64,000 nucleotides of DNA, taken from Pleodorina starrii. Lineage: Eukaryota; Chlorophyta; Chlorophyceae; Chlamydomonadales; Volvocaceae. The position numbers were made by a program, and so were the translations under genes. The notes below the pieces were generated by a model that worked only from the letters and a program-made list of their open reading frames with translations, searched no databases and was not told the origin of the DNA. This document shows, piece after piece, positions 1 to 15,443 of the stretch (its first letter is position 1; every line of letters begins with the position of its first letter). The stretch is from contig BRXU01000009.1 in the NCBI GenBank assembly GCA_030267565.1, forward strand, positions 161,501-225,500. Reading direction: 5' to 3'.

Positions 1-185
1 GCTTGGCCTGAGGACGTTCCGTTGCCCCTACCCATCCATTCCCGCTGCACCCCTAAACCCCTACGCCCCAAGCTAAGCGGCTGATCATTCAGGGCCACAA
101 CAATGCCTGTTCGCAGTTGCCCCTCCTCAACCCATCCAGTCCCGCAGCGCACTCCCCTCCCTCGCGTGCGGACCTACCCACCCAC

Positions 186-2717
186 CTGCAATAGCTTGCT
201 GAAAATGTGCATGTCCTCCGGCTTCATCTCGGGCAGCCCCTCCAGAGCCACTGGCAGGTCCGCCTTCAGCATCGGGTTGTCCTGAGATGAAGGACAGACA
301 CGCAATGTCCTCTCAGTGATGAACAAGCTCAGAAAGGCTGGAAGAACTAGAGCGCAAACGTGAAGCAGCTTAGCTGCCATCTGAAACGCTAATCAGGGCG
401 CGCAACTCATTTGCACGAAAACCCCTCTTGCTGCTGTGGTCGGAGATATCCCGTGCTTCCCGTCCATGTCGACCACTAGCCAACATGCAAAACGTTTCCT
501 CCTCCCGTTTTTCCACCGACCCTTGGCCTTCACCAGACCCAGGACTTCAATGGCCTGGCTATGGTACAATTTCACATGCTCGATGGCACCCAGCACTGAA
601 GCAATTTGCTTACCCCCCATCAGCGAGTTGGTAAGGTGCCTCCCAGCGATACAGCTCTGCTACCCACGTACAACACCCCATTCATTACCCAGACGTCCAA
701 ACGGAGCAGCGCGTTCCTTCGTTCCTTCCTGTGCTCCCCTTCCCCCTGCCCTGCACAACCCGCCCCTCGATGAGCAGTCCCTCCGCACCGCACCTCGGGC
801 ATGGCGTACATGGGAGTACCCCCAACCAGCGGCGTGGGCGTCGCCATGAGCTTTCGCGCCGGGTCAATGACCGGCTTGTATCCGGGCGGCGGCGCCAGCA
901 CCTTATACCCGTCTTTCTCCCCGGGCAGCATTGCGTCCAGCTCCTCGTCAGTCAGCGGCCGGTTGCGCTCCCACATCTCCCGCTGGAGCCGCATCTCCTG
1001 GTACGCCTCCGGCGTCACCGTGCCAGCCGCCGCGGCGGCACCCAATGCGGACAACGACGGCGTCTCCATGCCAAGCAGCGGAGTGGCACCCGGAGCGCCC
1101 ACCGCCGGCGTTGCGGCAGAGAAGAACGACGGCGTGACACCCGGGCCAAGCGCCGGCGTCGCGGCGCCGAGAGCGGGAGTCTGGTCCCAGCGCGAGCGCT
1201 TCGCGGCGCCCCCCGCAGCACCCAGCGCAGGTGTTTCGCCGCCCCAGCTGCCCGAGGGAGTCTCGCCGGGCTGTACATGTACGCGGAGAGGGCACGACAG
1301 GGGTTCCAGGGGCTATCATACAGGGATCGGGCGTGGTAGCATTCGACGTTGGCAGGAGATCCGATGGGCGGCATCCTGACAGCTCAAATGAGAGTCACGA
1401 GCTAATAATGGCCTTAGATGCCAACGTGTGTGCAGGCAAGCAAACGTGGTTGCTAGATGGAAACACTTCCCTCATCAGCATTCGGCCCAATTCGGACGAG
1501 TCCATGACCCGGTAGCGTACCCGCGCCGGCGTCGGCTCATCCCATCGGTTCCGCCGAGGCGTGGGCGCTGCCGCCTTGGCAGCCCCCGGGGTTGCATCAT
1601 CCCAGCGCCCTGCTGCTGGCGTGGCGTCGGCGGCCCCCAACCCCGGAGTGGCGTCCCAGCGGTTCGCGGCGGGCGTCGCCTCCGCCAGCCCTAGGCCGGG
1701 TGTGGCGTCCCAGCGGCTACCGAGGCCCGGAGTGGCCTCCACGCCGTCCGTGTCCCATTCGGATCGCGCCTTCTTCGCCCTGCGGCAGGTGGGGGGCCCA
1801 AAGGAAGCGGCTCAACGGCCCACAGTGCCAGATCAACAGTTTCAGATCTCCATTTCCCCACACCATGTCCTTCCTTTGTCGCCAGACAGCTCGACTGCGA
1901 GCATCGCAACCGTGCAGGGTTGCCCCCTGCTCCCTGGCTAGTCCTGGAGCCTCCCGCCCAAACCTCTCAGCTACGAGAAAACCTACGGTTCTGCCTGGTC
2001 CCAGCGGTTGCGGCGCTTAGCGCCGGCTGCCCCGTCTGCGGAGGGGACAGGCGGGGCTGGCATGGAAGCGGAGGACTCCGGCTGCCCTGCTGCTGCCCCT
2101 GACGTCGCCGGCTGCCCTGCTGCGGCCGCTGCTGCGCGTGCCTCCGCCTCCTCCTTCTTCTTTTTGGCGATGTTGACCATAGTATTATCAAGCTCCCGGT
2201 TCAGCTGCTGCTCGCGCATGATGTCCGCGTACGTACGGACGCGGGCGTCCGGCGTCTTGTCGCCCATGGCAAACGCGTCGTTGCGGTCCGGCGACAGGAT
2301 GCGGTTCAATCGCCGTCGCCGGTAATCGTCCTCGCGCTCATAGATGCTTTTGGGCTGCTGGAAGCCCAGGCCGTTGGCTCCCGCCTCCGCCTCCGCGTCC
2401 GGGATGTTAGAGTGCGCCTGCGCTGCCGCTGAGCCAAACGCCCTGTTCCGGCTGTGACAACACGAGCAGGAAAGGGGCGTTGCTAGGGAGCGAAACATGC
2501 AAAGGGGATAGAGAGGACTTTCATGTGCAACGTAACGAAAGCGCTGAATGATGCGTGTACACTTCAAAAGCCAAGCTCACCCATAGTCCTGATCATCTTC
2601 CTCCTCCTCCACCAACTCGCTCCGGTATGCTGCGCGATCTGCCCCGCCATACAGGTCCTGATCAAAGACCACACCCGTCAGGGGCACGCCCTTGACCCGC
2701 TGCTCGTCGTCCGCCAT
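186..2717 (-). CDS. SF3B1: Splicing factor 3B subunit 1, N-terminal part (window-truncated)
   Basis: Large U2 snRNP subunit that holds U2 snRNA on the intron branch site. Five exons read on the minus strand: 2581-2717, 1987-2451, 1521-1779, 794-1270 and 186-281; all joins keep frame and use GT-AG borders. The start is the ATG at 2717, giving [15 protein letters not shown]. The visible part is the disordered N-terminus: several RWD and TPG repeats in exons 2-4 (in the family these are U2AF/SPF45-type UHM ligand motifs and CDK phosphosites). Exon 4 carries the strongly conserved [17 protein letters not shown] and [14 protein letters not shown] blocks. Exon 5 corresponds to the stretch just before the HEAT repeats ([17 protein letters not shown]). 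The HEAT repeats themselves lie left of the window; bases 1-185 are intron. Intron 4 (282-793) contains nothing recognisable. Divergent from RPL9. Identification is secure; exact splice choices are inference. Confidence 0.95.
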
Positions 2718-3045
2718 GGCCGCGAGCGCAGCGGCAAAAGCCGCTCAAAGCGGTTGCTATGTCGGTCTAACCTCCTGCCAAGCTGCTTTGCAGTGCGTGA
2801 TATGTCCCTGAAGCGATTTGCAAGCTAATCTAACCAAGTGTGCAGCACCGTCGTCCGTTAGAGGAGCTGAAAGACACCTATTACTTGATTAAGTCTGTAT
2901 GTAATGGAGGGTATAATTAGTTAGGCGTAGGGCAAGGAGAGCGAAACTCATTGCCTTGCACTACAGGGGGGCCGCACTGTATTGTCGTGGGTGTGTAAGT
3001 CCGTTTCGCACTGCTGCACTCCCTCTTTCTTCGCCGAGCAGAAAA
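2718..3045. promoter_or_regulatory. Shared upstream region of SF3B1 and RPL9
   Basis: 328 bases separate the start codons of two divergent housekeeping genes, so both promoters and 5' UTRs must lie here or very near. An AT-rich stretch (gtataattag at 2911) is the only TATA-like sequence seen. The sequence just before the RPL9 ATG (cgagcag at about 3034-3040) could be a splice acceptor, so RPL9 may have a 5' UTR intron. No specific factor site is claimed. Confidence 0.45.
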
Positions 3046-3731
3046 ATGAAGCAGCTGCTCTCTAGCCGGACGCTGCCGGTCCCAGATGGGATTAGCATTG
3101 AGGTCAAGGGCCGGGCGGTCCGCGTTAAGGTACGGCGGCGGCCAGGCGGCAAGGATGCGGCTTTGCGGAGTAGTCGGGGACGCCCAACCCAGCAACTAGA
3201 GCTTCTGACGGACCATGTGCTTTCTTCCCGACCCTGCAGGGGCCTCGCGGCACCCTGACGCGCGACTTCAAGCATCTGGCTGTTGATATGTTCCTCACGG
3301 AGCAGGACGGGGCCAAGGTGCTGCAGGTGGACTGCCACTTCGGCAAGAAGAAGCGGCTTGCATCCATTCGCACCGTGTGCTCGCATGTGAAGAACATGTT
3401 CACGGGCGTCACAAAGGGCTTCGAGTACAAGATGCGCCTGGTGTATGCCCACTTCCCCATCAACATCAACATCGAGAACCAGGGCAAGAAGGTGGAGATT
3501 CGCAACTTCCTGGGCGAGAAGCGCGTGCGCGTGGTTAACATGCTGGAGGGGGTGAAGATTGCCCGGTCGGATGGCGTCAAGGATGAGCTGGTCCTGAGCG
3601 GCAGCGACCTGGAGAACGTCTCCCGCTCCGCCGCCCTGGTCAGCCAGTCCTGCCGCGTCCGCGTCCTGGATATCCGCAAGTTCCTGGACGGCATCTACGT
3701 CTCGGAGAAGGGCCTGCTGGTGAAGGACTAG
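3046..3731 (+). CDS. RPL9: 60S ribosomal protein L9 (uL6)
   Basis: Cytosolic large-subunit ribosomal protein uL6. Two exons: 3046-3129 and 3240-3731, with donor GTACGG after VRVK and acceptor CCTGCAG before [13 protein letters not shown]; the join is in frame. The product is about 191 residues, the normal length. Diagnostic stretches include [42 protein letters not shown] and [13 protein letters not shown]. The ATG at 3046 starts the family-typical [16 protein letters not shown] green-algal polyadenylation signal TGTAA lies at 3757-3761, 26 bases after the stop. Head-to-head with SF3B1. Nothing unusual in the protein. Confidence 0.97.
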
Positions 3732-3756
3732 ATGGATGGGGGTGGTCGCAGCAGAG

Positions 3757-3761
3757 TGTAA
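3757..3761 (+). terminator. TGTAA polyadenylation signal of RPL9
   Basis: TGTAA is the usual polyadenylation signal of volvocine algae; this copy lies 26 bases after the RPL9 stop codon. Confidence 0.6.
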
Positions 3762-5341
3762 CGGCGCAGACGGAGGCCTCGTTCCCATGGTTCTCGCCCC
3801 TTCCCGTTTCTTCATTGAGCACGGTTTATGCGGCAGCAGCAGTAATCAGCAGCGGCGGCAAGCGGCGAGCAGCAGCGGCCATGGCGCCGGTTCTACTGGC
3901 GGCGCTGGGCTCCCGGACGCTTGCACTGGGCGCGCTAGTGAGAGCTCGCCGCCCCGAAACCATAGGACGGCATGCGTAGGCAATCGGCATGCGGGGAGCT
4001 TGCAATTCGGGGGGCGTACGGGACAGATTCGGGCACCAGGGTTTTCGCCACCTGAACGTCACCGATGGGATTCTCCCGTGCAATGCAGCCTGTCCGCAGT
4101 AGCTGCATGTAGTGAGGGCTGTCCCTTCTGTCCCCGCCATCATGCCAACAGTACGTGCGATACATGAACTGGGCCGTGGGTCACCTTTCGATGCTGGGGA
4201 AGATTCATGCTCTCGAAGGGGCACGCGCAGCGCAGAGTTTGGGCAGCCATGCACGGCCGAACAGGTGGATGAAGTGCATACCAGCATCCAGCATGCGGCT
4301 ACTGGCAGCAGTTCTTCGGCATGCAGCATTTGGACGGGGATTTGGGGCATCTAGCGGAGCATGGAGTGGCAGACTCGTTTGTCGCAGGGTATGTAGAACT
4401 TCGGTTTTGCGTGTACGACCATACCGCACAATGGTAGGCTTCAGACCTTCTTTGTGAGGGTAGAGACAGCGGGCCAGGTGTCCCTGCACTTCAAACACGC
4501 GGGGGCAAAATGTTTATGCATGCAGGGACATACACACACCCCTTGCTACGACATCAAAGCGATTCAGCGCGGAAGTCAATGGGATCATGCTACCGAGTCT
4601 TTCGCAGAGCCAAAGTCGGATTTGAGCTGGTGTTGGGTATCCTCCCCTTCCTCACAGCATGCTCACCCGCTGCACCCGCCGCTGCCCCGCTACATGCCTA
4701 TTTCGATAAAATTCAAAACCCAGGCGCATATGCATTACCGAAGCAGCCGCAAGTACGATGATGGAATGTGAACATGGCCGGCCTTCTCATGTCATGGTGT
4801 CATGTCATGCACCATGCAAGGGAGTGAAGCACCTCGACACACGCAGACGTACCGACGCCAGCACGTCTGCCGCGGCCAGCAAAAGTTCCGTTTTCCCAAC
4901 ATTAGTACATGAGACAAGAAATTAGTTTTCTGTAAGCGTTTGCGTTGCTGATCGCGGGTAAAAACACTGGAAAGTACGACACATAGTGCCGCCAAGGATA
5001 CCGCCACAGAGCTCCGCATCTTACCGTTTGTCCTTATCTTGTTGGCTGAATTCTCTCGGCTGTTGTATCATAAAGGAACGCTCTCCTACATTTGCCCACC
5101 AACTCACTCGATCTATTCACATGAGCGCGTAAATAGTCCTTGCAAGCATGACGAAAGTAAACCAATCTCGTATCAGGGAAGCCTTAACTGCCGGAACAAA
5201 TGTCAAGGAGAAAGGGCCGCCAGTCGCCGACGGTCAGCACAGCTGCTCTGCCTTGCAAACGGCGTCTGCACGGAGCGGTCCTGACTCTTCGGCGCCTTGC
5301 TTACACCAGGTATCCTCTCGGTTACTCCCGATACACCGGAA
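3762..5341. other. Intergenic, no gene seen
   Basis: About 1.6 kb between RPL9 and the MATH-domain gene. Open frames exist on both strands (for example at 3826-4350 minus) but show no family resemblance, no splice-consistent extension and no conserved motif. The right end must contain the MATH gene promoter and 5' UTR. An ATG at 5148 opens a short frame that could be an extra 5' exon, but I see no convincing splice join to the conserved part. Confidence 0.5.
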
Positions 5342-8300
5342 ATGCTAGAGTGGCGCAGCCGCTCGGCCCTTGACGTGGCGGAGACTTCGTCCACGTTCCT
5401 GGACGATGAGGACGACGGTGCGCCCGCTGGCCCCTGCAAGGGCCCTGCTCTGCATGTGGACCTTCTGTTGGCGTGGGTTAGTGCGAGTTGTGCTGGAAAT
5501 GAAGCCCGCCAACCGGGAGTGCGCCTGCTTGCAGGCCCAAAGCCTCACGAGCTGTATGGGAAATTTACCTGGAAGATTGAAAACTTCTCGGAAATCAGCA
5601 AGCGGGAGCTGCGAAGTAACGTTTTCGACGTCGGGAACTACAAGTGGTGAGCGAAATGGCGTCGCCCGAGTCGTTGCTTAGGGCTTCTAGCGAGCGAGGG
5701 TCCCCGTGGTCGCAGGTACATCCTGGTATACCCACAGGGCTGCGACGTGTGCAACCACTTATCACTGTTCCTCTGCGTCGCGGACTACGATAAGCTGCTG
5801 CCGGGTAAGTGTTGGGTTGGAACCCCCGCTTGCCACAAACAACGACTGCAGAGTTCACGCCGGGCCATGTGTCATGATGCTGCAGGCTGGAGTCACTTCG
5901 CTCAGTTCACGATAGCCGTCGTGAACAAGGAGCCGAAGAAGTCGAAGTACTCTGGTAGGCTGGCTGCCGGGACGCTTCCCCCCAGGGGCAGGGCCCGCCG
6001 CGCGTAGCCCCTTCCATACATGCCGCCCCGTCCTGTCTTTCAGACACGCTGCACCGCTTCTGCAAGAAGGAACATGACTGGGGCTGGAAGAAGTTCATGG
6101 AGCTGTCCAAAGTGCTGGACGGCTTCACAGTCGCAGACACGCTGGTGATCAAGGCGCAGGTGCAGGTCATCCTGTGAGTAGGGGGCGTCGAGAGAGGGGG
6201 AGTATGGACGTTGAGGGGGTAGGGGTGAAGAAATGGACTGGCAGGGTTTAAGGGTTTAATGGAGGGGTAATTGGTCAAGGTCTTCGCACCGGATTTCACC
6301 GCAACCCTTCACCTATCTGGCCGCAGGGACAAGCCGAGCAAGCCATTCCGCTGTTTGGACCCGCAGTACCGCCGGGAGCTGGTGCGCGTGTACCTCACGA
6401 ACGTGGAGGGCATCTGCCGGCGGTTCTGCGAGGACAAAAAGACGCGTCTGGCGTGGGCGCGCGAGGAGACGCAGTCTTTCCGGCAGTTCTGGGGTGCGCT
6501 CACCCCGGAGCAGCAGCGCAAGTACCTGACGGATAAAGGGGAAGTGATCCTCAAGGTGCGCGCGTGGATTGCGTTTCTGTCCCAGAAGGGCTCGCACACC
6601 TCATGCCGCTGCGGTTACGGGGTCCCATTACAATGGGGGCGTGGCGCAATGGGCATGGTTGCCTTCATCGGTTCTCCTGCGGCGCCTGATGACACGCCGT
6701 GTCGCCGCGCTTTGCGGCGATGCTGTGCCTTACTCGCCGTAGGCTGTGGTGAAGCAGTTCTTTAACGAGAAGGAGGTCACGTCCACGCTCGTCATGGACG
6801 CGTTGTACAGCGGCTGCAAGCAGATCGAGGAGCACAGCCGGACCTGGCTGGAGGTGGGTGGGGTTGGGCAGTTGGCGGCGTAATGCGCATTGGGGCTGGA
6901 TACGAGTCTCGGGCAATGCTACATTCGTATCAACAGGCAGGAGTGCGGGGAAGGCCACCCTGTCAAACCAAATAAGCGAGTTTCTGGCCCTTATAGTACC
7001 TCTCATGGCACAGTCTGAGATTACTGTTCCTTGCGCTTCCGCGCCACCCTGGAGCAGCTGGAGTCACAACTGTGCCACAGAACCTCATGACACCCGGGGT
7101 ACAGCTGTCAGTGTACTCCGTAACTGTCCAGACTCAAAGCCGGGTGTGCATCCACAGTATGCACTGCTGGAGCGTGCCGAGCACTGTTGTGACGGCCAGC
7201 ATGTAGTGCGAAACTTTGTTTTGCGAGCACAGCCGGAGAGCACTGTCTCAGCGCTTCGGCGGCAAGTGGGACTGCTGCAATCATAGGTGTGCAAAACTGA
7301 ATTCATTATGCCCAAGGTACCGCGTCCATGACATTTGAATGCTGGACAGCTTCAAAGTTGGGCAAACACCCCCCCTTACGGCGATACCATGGCCGCACAT
7401 ATCGTCCAACGTAAGTGCGCGCCGTGAGGGGCAATCGCTGCATGTGTTCTGCGGACCCGGTTCTGTTCGCATCCAGGGCAAGTGCACGGACAACGCCCCC
7501 ATCGTGCTGATCAAGGCGGAGCGGAACACATTCACGCTGTGCGGTGACCTGATGGACATCGCGGACCGGGTCCAGAAAGACTTCATCCCAGCGGCGAAGG
7601 ACGACAGCAAGGTGCGCACTCCAGCGAGGGCCATTGCGACAGGTTCACGCCCTGGGCTGTGGGTTTTCTCTTCATGTGACAAACTCGCATCTATCACGTC
7701 CTTAAGTTAGGGTCGTGCCGGGCACGCCTATTGAAGCTGGGGCCCCTGCGTTAGCGACCGGGCATGACCAATTCCATGCGTATTTCGACGCCCTGTACAT
7801 TTCTTCAGCACGTGAGGGGTTGTCGGGTTGGCGCTGCGTTCGACGGTGCCCTGCCGGGCCCGCCTGGTTGCAGGCCTTGCAGCCGAATGACGGCCTGACG
7901 CTACGCAGTGGGCAGGACGGCGACGAGTATCGTCGCGACTCAATTGAGCGCGACGAGAAGCGGCTGGCGGAGCTGGGGCGGAAGACCATTGAGATGTTCG
8001 TGATCGCGCACATCTTCTGCGAAAAGCTGGAGATTGCGTACCGAGAGGCGGAGGCCCTGAAACGGCAGGACCAGCTGATCGCGGAAGAGTTCGAGATGGC
8101 GCGGCTGGAGGAGAGCAAGGCGCAAGCCAAGGCGCAGGCGGACAAGGAGAAGAAGGCCAAGAAGAAGGTGAGCACGAGGCCATGCCTTAAAGTCGAGCTT
8201 TGTTGTGGCTTGGTGTAGGAAAATGGGCTTCCGAGCAAGATGGATGCGAATGTGATAGCTGTCTGTTGGAATTGCAGGAGAAGCTGAAGCTGAAGAAGGA

Positions 8301-10966
8301 GGCAGAAAAGCTGAAGCGCGAGGCGGAGGAAGCGGAGCGCAAGGCGCGCGAGGACGAGGCGCGGCGGCTGGAGGTGGAGCGCCGAGCAAAGGAGGCGGAG
8401 AAGAAGCGGTGCGTCTGGGAGATGTTATTGCGTCCGGTGTCTGGGTCATTGTGGTTATGGGAATAGGGACGCAGTAGAATCTGTTCGTTTGGCTCACACC
8501 TTTGCCGGCAAAATGCACTGTATAAGCCTTGTTGCGCTCTTATTGTGCTCGGCGAGGGATTCAGAAAACCTGTGCACACTGCTTTTTTAACAGGTCCGAG
8601 GACGCCCAGGCGCAGGCCCAGCCCCAGCAAGCCCACGGGCGTAAGGGCGGCAAGCGCGATGACCGGCGGTCCCAGCAGCAGCAGCAGCAAGTAGCGCAGC
8701 AGCCGCAGCCCAAGGGCAAGCAGGCCGCGGCAGCTGCTCCGAGCCAGGCGCACCCGCACGCGGCCGGGCAAAGCAAGCCAGCGGCGCAGGCGGCTGACCG
8801 CGGGAACGCCAGCAGCCTGCCGTCGCTGTCCAGCATAGCAGCTGCGGCGGTGGCCGCGGCGGCGACGGTGGAGGCCAGCCGGGCGGAGCGGCCGGACCCT
8901 CACGAGGAGTCGCCGAGCGGGAGCTGCAGCGACGAGGAGGTTGGAACGGTTAACCAGGCGACAGGCGCAGCAGAAAGCAGCGGGGACGCTGAGGACGATG
9001 CGGAGGCGGGGGCGGCCAGCAGTGGAGCGGGCGGGCCAGGCGGGACGTTGTCAGAGAGCGACGGCGCGAGCGACACGGAGAGTCGGACAGCGCTCGAGGA
9101 GGAGGTCACGATATTGCGAGCGCAAGTGGTGCAGCTGCAGAAGCTGCTGGCGGATAGGGACGCGGAGCTCTTCGCATTGCGGGCGCAGCTGGCGGAGCTG
9201 CAGCCCACGGAGATTGCGGACTTCGTCAAGGAGGCGCCGGCGGCTACAGGGTCCGTCGGGCAAGGCCCCATGGGCCGGCCAGCCAGCTCCGCGGCGAGCA
9301 GCAGCGGAAACAGGGCGGCCGACGGCCCCGTGGGGACGGCGTCTGGGTCGGGCGCCGCCGCTGCGCCATCGGCCAGCGGCGTGGCGTCCCGTGAGGCGGC
9401 GCCAGCGGAGAGCAGCCAAGGGGCGGCGGGGTTAGCCGTGGCGGCAACGCCAGACCGGGGGGCTGGGCGGACAGCGGACCGCGCCGGCAAGCCTGAGTCG
9501 GCCCTGGCTAACGGACAAAAGGACGGGCAGAGGCCGGAGGGCGGGTCATCACCCTCAGTCCCGGCGGCCGCGGCTGCTGCAGCCGCCGCGGCTGTCCGCC
9601 GCATGCAGCCACTCGCAGCCAGCCATGATGCGGCGTCGTTGCTGCACCCGGGCATCGCGCCGACAAGACCGGCCAGCACGGGGCCAACGGTGTCCGGAGC
9701 GCCGGCGGCTGCAGCGGCCGGGGCGGCACCAACAGTGGGGCGAGGCATGCCCGCCGTCACATCGGCCCCGCAGCGGCCCGGCGAGTCTTCGATGGGTCTG
9801 CACGCGCAGGGGGGCTCCTCGCAGCAGCCCGTTATCGGGGCCACAGCAGCAGGGACGGCGGCGGGGTCGTCGGGCGATGGCCACATGGCGTCAGCTGGCG
9901 TCATGATGCAGCGCTCCTCGTCGGCCACTCTGCCGGCTGTGGCAGGAACCAGCGTCGCGGCCACTGCAGCAGGGCAGTACGCCCAGCTCGCGCAGCACCA
10001 ACTGGCGGCGGCATCGGCGACGGCCAACGGCCGGGCGCGGCCGCAGGCAGTGGATGCTGCGCCGGGCGCCAGCGGGGCGGCAGCGGGGGCGACGAGCAGC
10101 AAGCCGGGGGCATACATGGCGTCGACGGCGGGGGCAACCTCGAACGGCATTGGCGGAGTTCTGCACGCGGCAGCGGCGGCGACGACCGTGCAGGACGGTC
10201 TTCCCTCGTACCGAAACGCGGCAGCGGGAGTTTTGACCACGGGGCAGCCGGGGGCAGGAGCGCACGCATTGCCCACGTCTGCAGCTGCTGCGGCTGCGGC
10301 CGCGGCCGCGGCGGCAGCGAACATGGTGTCGGTGTCGACCGCGCCCATGCTGCCCGTCAGTCCAAGCGCGTCGGCGGCGGCAGGCGCCAGCGGGGCGCAC
10401 AAGCGGGTGGAGGACGGGTCATCCGCTGCCGCCAGAGCGGCGGCGGCGGCGCGCCACATGACCCACCCGGTTGCGGCGGCGACGGCCTCGTCCGCTGACG
10501 GGGCCTTCAGCGCGCAGAATGCCCGCATCATGATGCAGCAGGCGCAGCGCGCGGGCCTGGCGTTCAGCACTCCCACGTCCGTGCCGTCCGCGTCCGCTAA
10601 GGTAAGGAAAAGAACGTGCTAGGCTTCTGGGGACCGGAGGTTCTAAGGTGTTGCGTTCCATTACCGGCACGACACTAGTTGCCGAAATGCGTGGAGGTGA
10701 AGGTGAAGCGAGATACCACTGTCATCACACATCTTGGTAGGTCTCCTCGCAGGCAATCATGTCTAGCTGCGACATGTGCCAGCGATATGGGGGCTTCGAC
10801 ACGCCTAACTAGGGAAAAAGGCGTTCGTGACTTTCGGCGCTCATCCCAACATGTGGGTGCCTCAAAAGCCTGACGGCCATGCTTGATTGCGCCCGCGCAG
10901 CTCGACAGCCCCGGCTTGGAGGACTTCGCCCACATCAACATGATCGACGACCTCCTCACGGAATGA
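5342..10966 (+). CDS. MATH/TRAF-domain protein related to plant MUSE13/14 (TRAF1A/B)
   Basis: Eleven exons: 5342-5646, 5716-5804, 5886-5954, 6044-6173, 6327-6555, 6743-6853, 7477-7611, 7874-8167, 8278-8408, 8594-10601 and 10901-10966. They total 3567 bases (1188 residues) and stay in frame throughout. The N-terminal MATH domain (exons 1-4) has KFTWKIENFSEISKRELRSN, YILVYPQGCDVCNHLSLFL, WSHFAQFTIAVVNKEPKKSK and HRFCKKEHDWGWKKF, near-identical to Arabidopsis At5g43560/At1g04300. Exons 5-8 carry the family-specific FRCLDPQYRRELVRVYLTNV and FFNEKEVTSTLVMDALYSG. Exons 8-9 form a charged coiled coil. Exon 10 is a long Ala/Ser/Gly-rich disordered region with polyalanine runs. Exon 11 keeps the conserved C-terminal tail (AHINMIDDLLTE). 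In Arabidopsis these proteins adapt SCF-CPR1 to immune receptors and to autophagy; the algal role is unknown. Exon 1 could hide a short intron (about 5480-5536). The start at 5342 is the first in-frame ATG. Confidence 0.92.
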
Positions 10967-11048
10967 GTGCCTGCTCACGAGTACGGGAGTTGCTGGCTGG
11001 ATGTGCAGCCGTGTGTTGGGTGTCTCCTGGCTATCTCTTTAAACACCC

Positions 11049-11053
11049 TGTAA
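11049..11053 (+). terminator. TGTAA polyadenylation signal of the MATH gene
   Basis: TGTAA 82 bases after the stop codon of the MATH-domain gene; a second copy occurs near 11170. The gene converges on plastid S13. Confidence 0.5.
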
Positions 11054-14837
<3,784 letters not shown>

Positions 14838-15443
14838 TCACGAGCGCAGCAACGGGTCGTCGGCGGCCATCTCCTTGGTCAGCTCCGCCAATAACAGCTC
14901 TTTAATGCGCGCCGAAAGGGAGGCGCGCATGGCGTAGCGCTTGGCCGTCGGGATAAGTGGGGGCCTGGGCTCGCCGGGGTCGGCCGTCGCACCCAATCGC
15001 AAACGGTCTAGCGCTTTGAGCACCTGCACCGGGAGGAACGAGGTCGAGAACGGGGGCATATGTTCTGCGCAGCTCGCAGGCACCGCCCATGCTGGCATGC
15101 AACATGGGGGCGTGAGAGTGCGAGCTCACCGCTGGGTCGATCTCCTCTTCGCTCTCCTCGTCCTCTTCGCTGCCCTCCTCATCGGTATCCCCATCTTCCT
15201 CGTCCTCGTCTTCATCCTCGTCCTCGCTCTCTTCGTCGGAGGCTGTTGCACCGGAAGGCCCCGCGGCCGCCCCCTCTGCATCGCTGTCGTCGGTTTCTTC
15301 TGCAGAACCAAGTACGGCAACGGCATTATTACAAGAACACCGTACCACCCTCCTTCATGTGCCTCTCCCGCACCTAGCTCCTGCTTCTCCTCCAGTAGGC
15401 GGATGAATTCTTTGATCATAACGTTATTTGGGTCGAGCGCCAT
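14838..15443 (-). CDS. Small acidic protein of unknown function
   Basis: Three exons on the minus strand: 15374-15443, 15130-15299 and 14838-15023; 426 bases, 141 residues, in frame with GTGCGG/GTGAGC donors and pyrimidine-rich CAG acceptors. I do not recognise the family. Residues 1-23 (MALDPNNVMIKEFIRLLEEK...) look like an amphipathic helix. Residues about 25-80 are an uninterrupted Asp/Glu/Ser-rich tract that could be heavily phosphorylated. The last 60 residues (KRYAMRASLSARIKELLLAE and after) look helical and ordered. An ordered-acidic-ordered layout suggests a chaperone- or chromatin-type binding protein, but that is speculation. The gene model is supported by phase agreement at both introns and by the change in composition exactly at exon borders. 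Confidence 0.68.

Noticed and set aside
3826..4350. 174-codon minus-strand frame after RPL9
   Set aside because: Composition-driven; no motif, and no conserved neighbour in a compatible phase.
8900..10576. 558-codon open frame on the minus strand
   Set aside because: Mirror of the Ala/Ser-rich exon 10 of the MATH gene; GC-rich alanine codons leave the antisense frame open. The plus frame is fixed by conserved exons on both sides.
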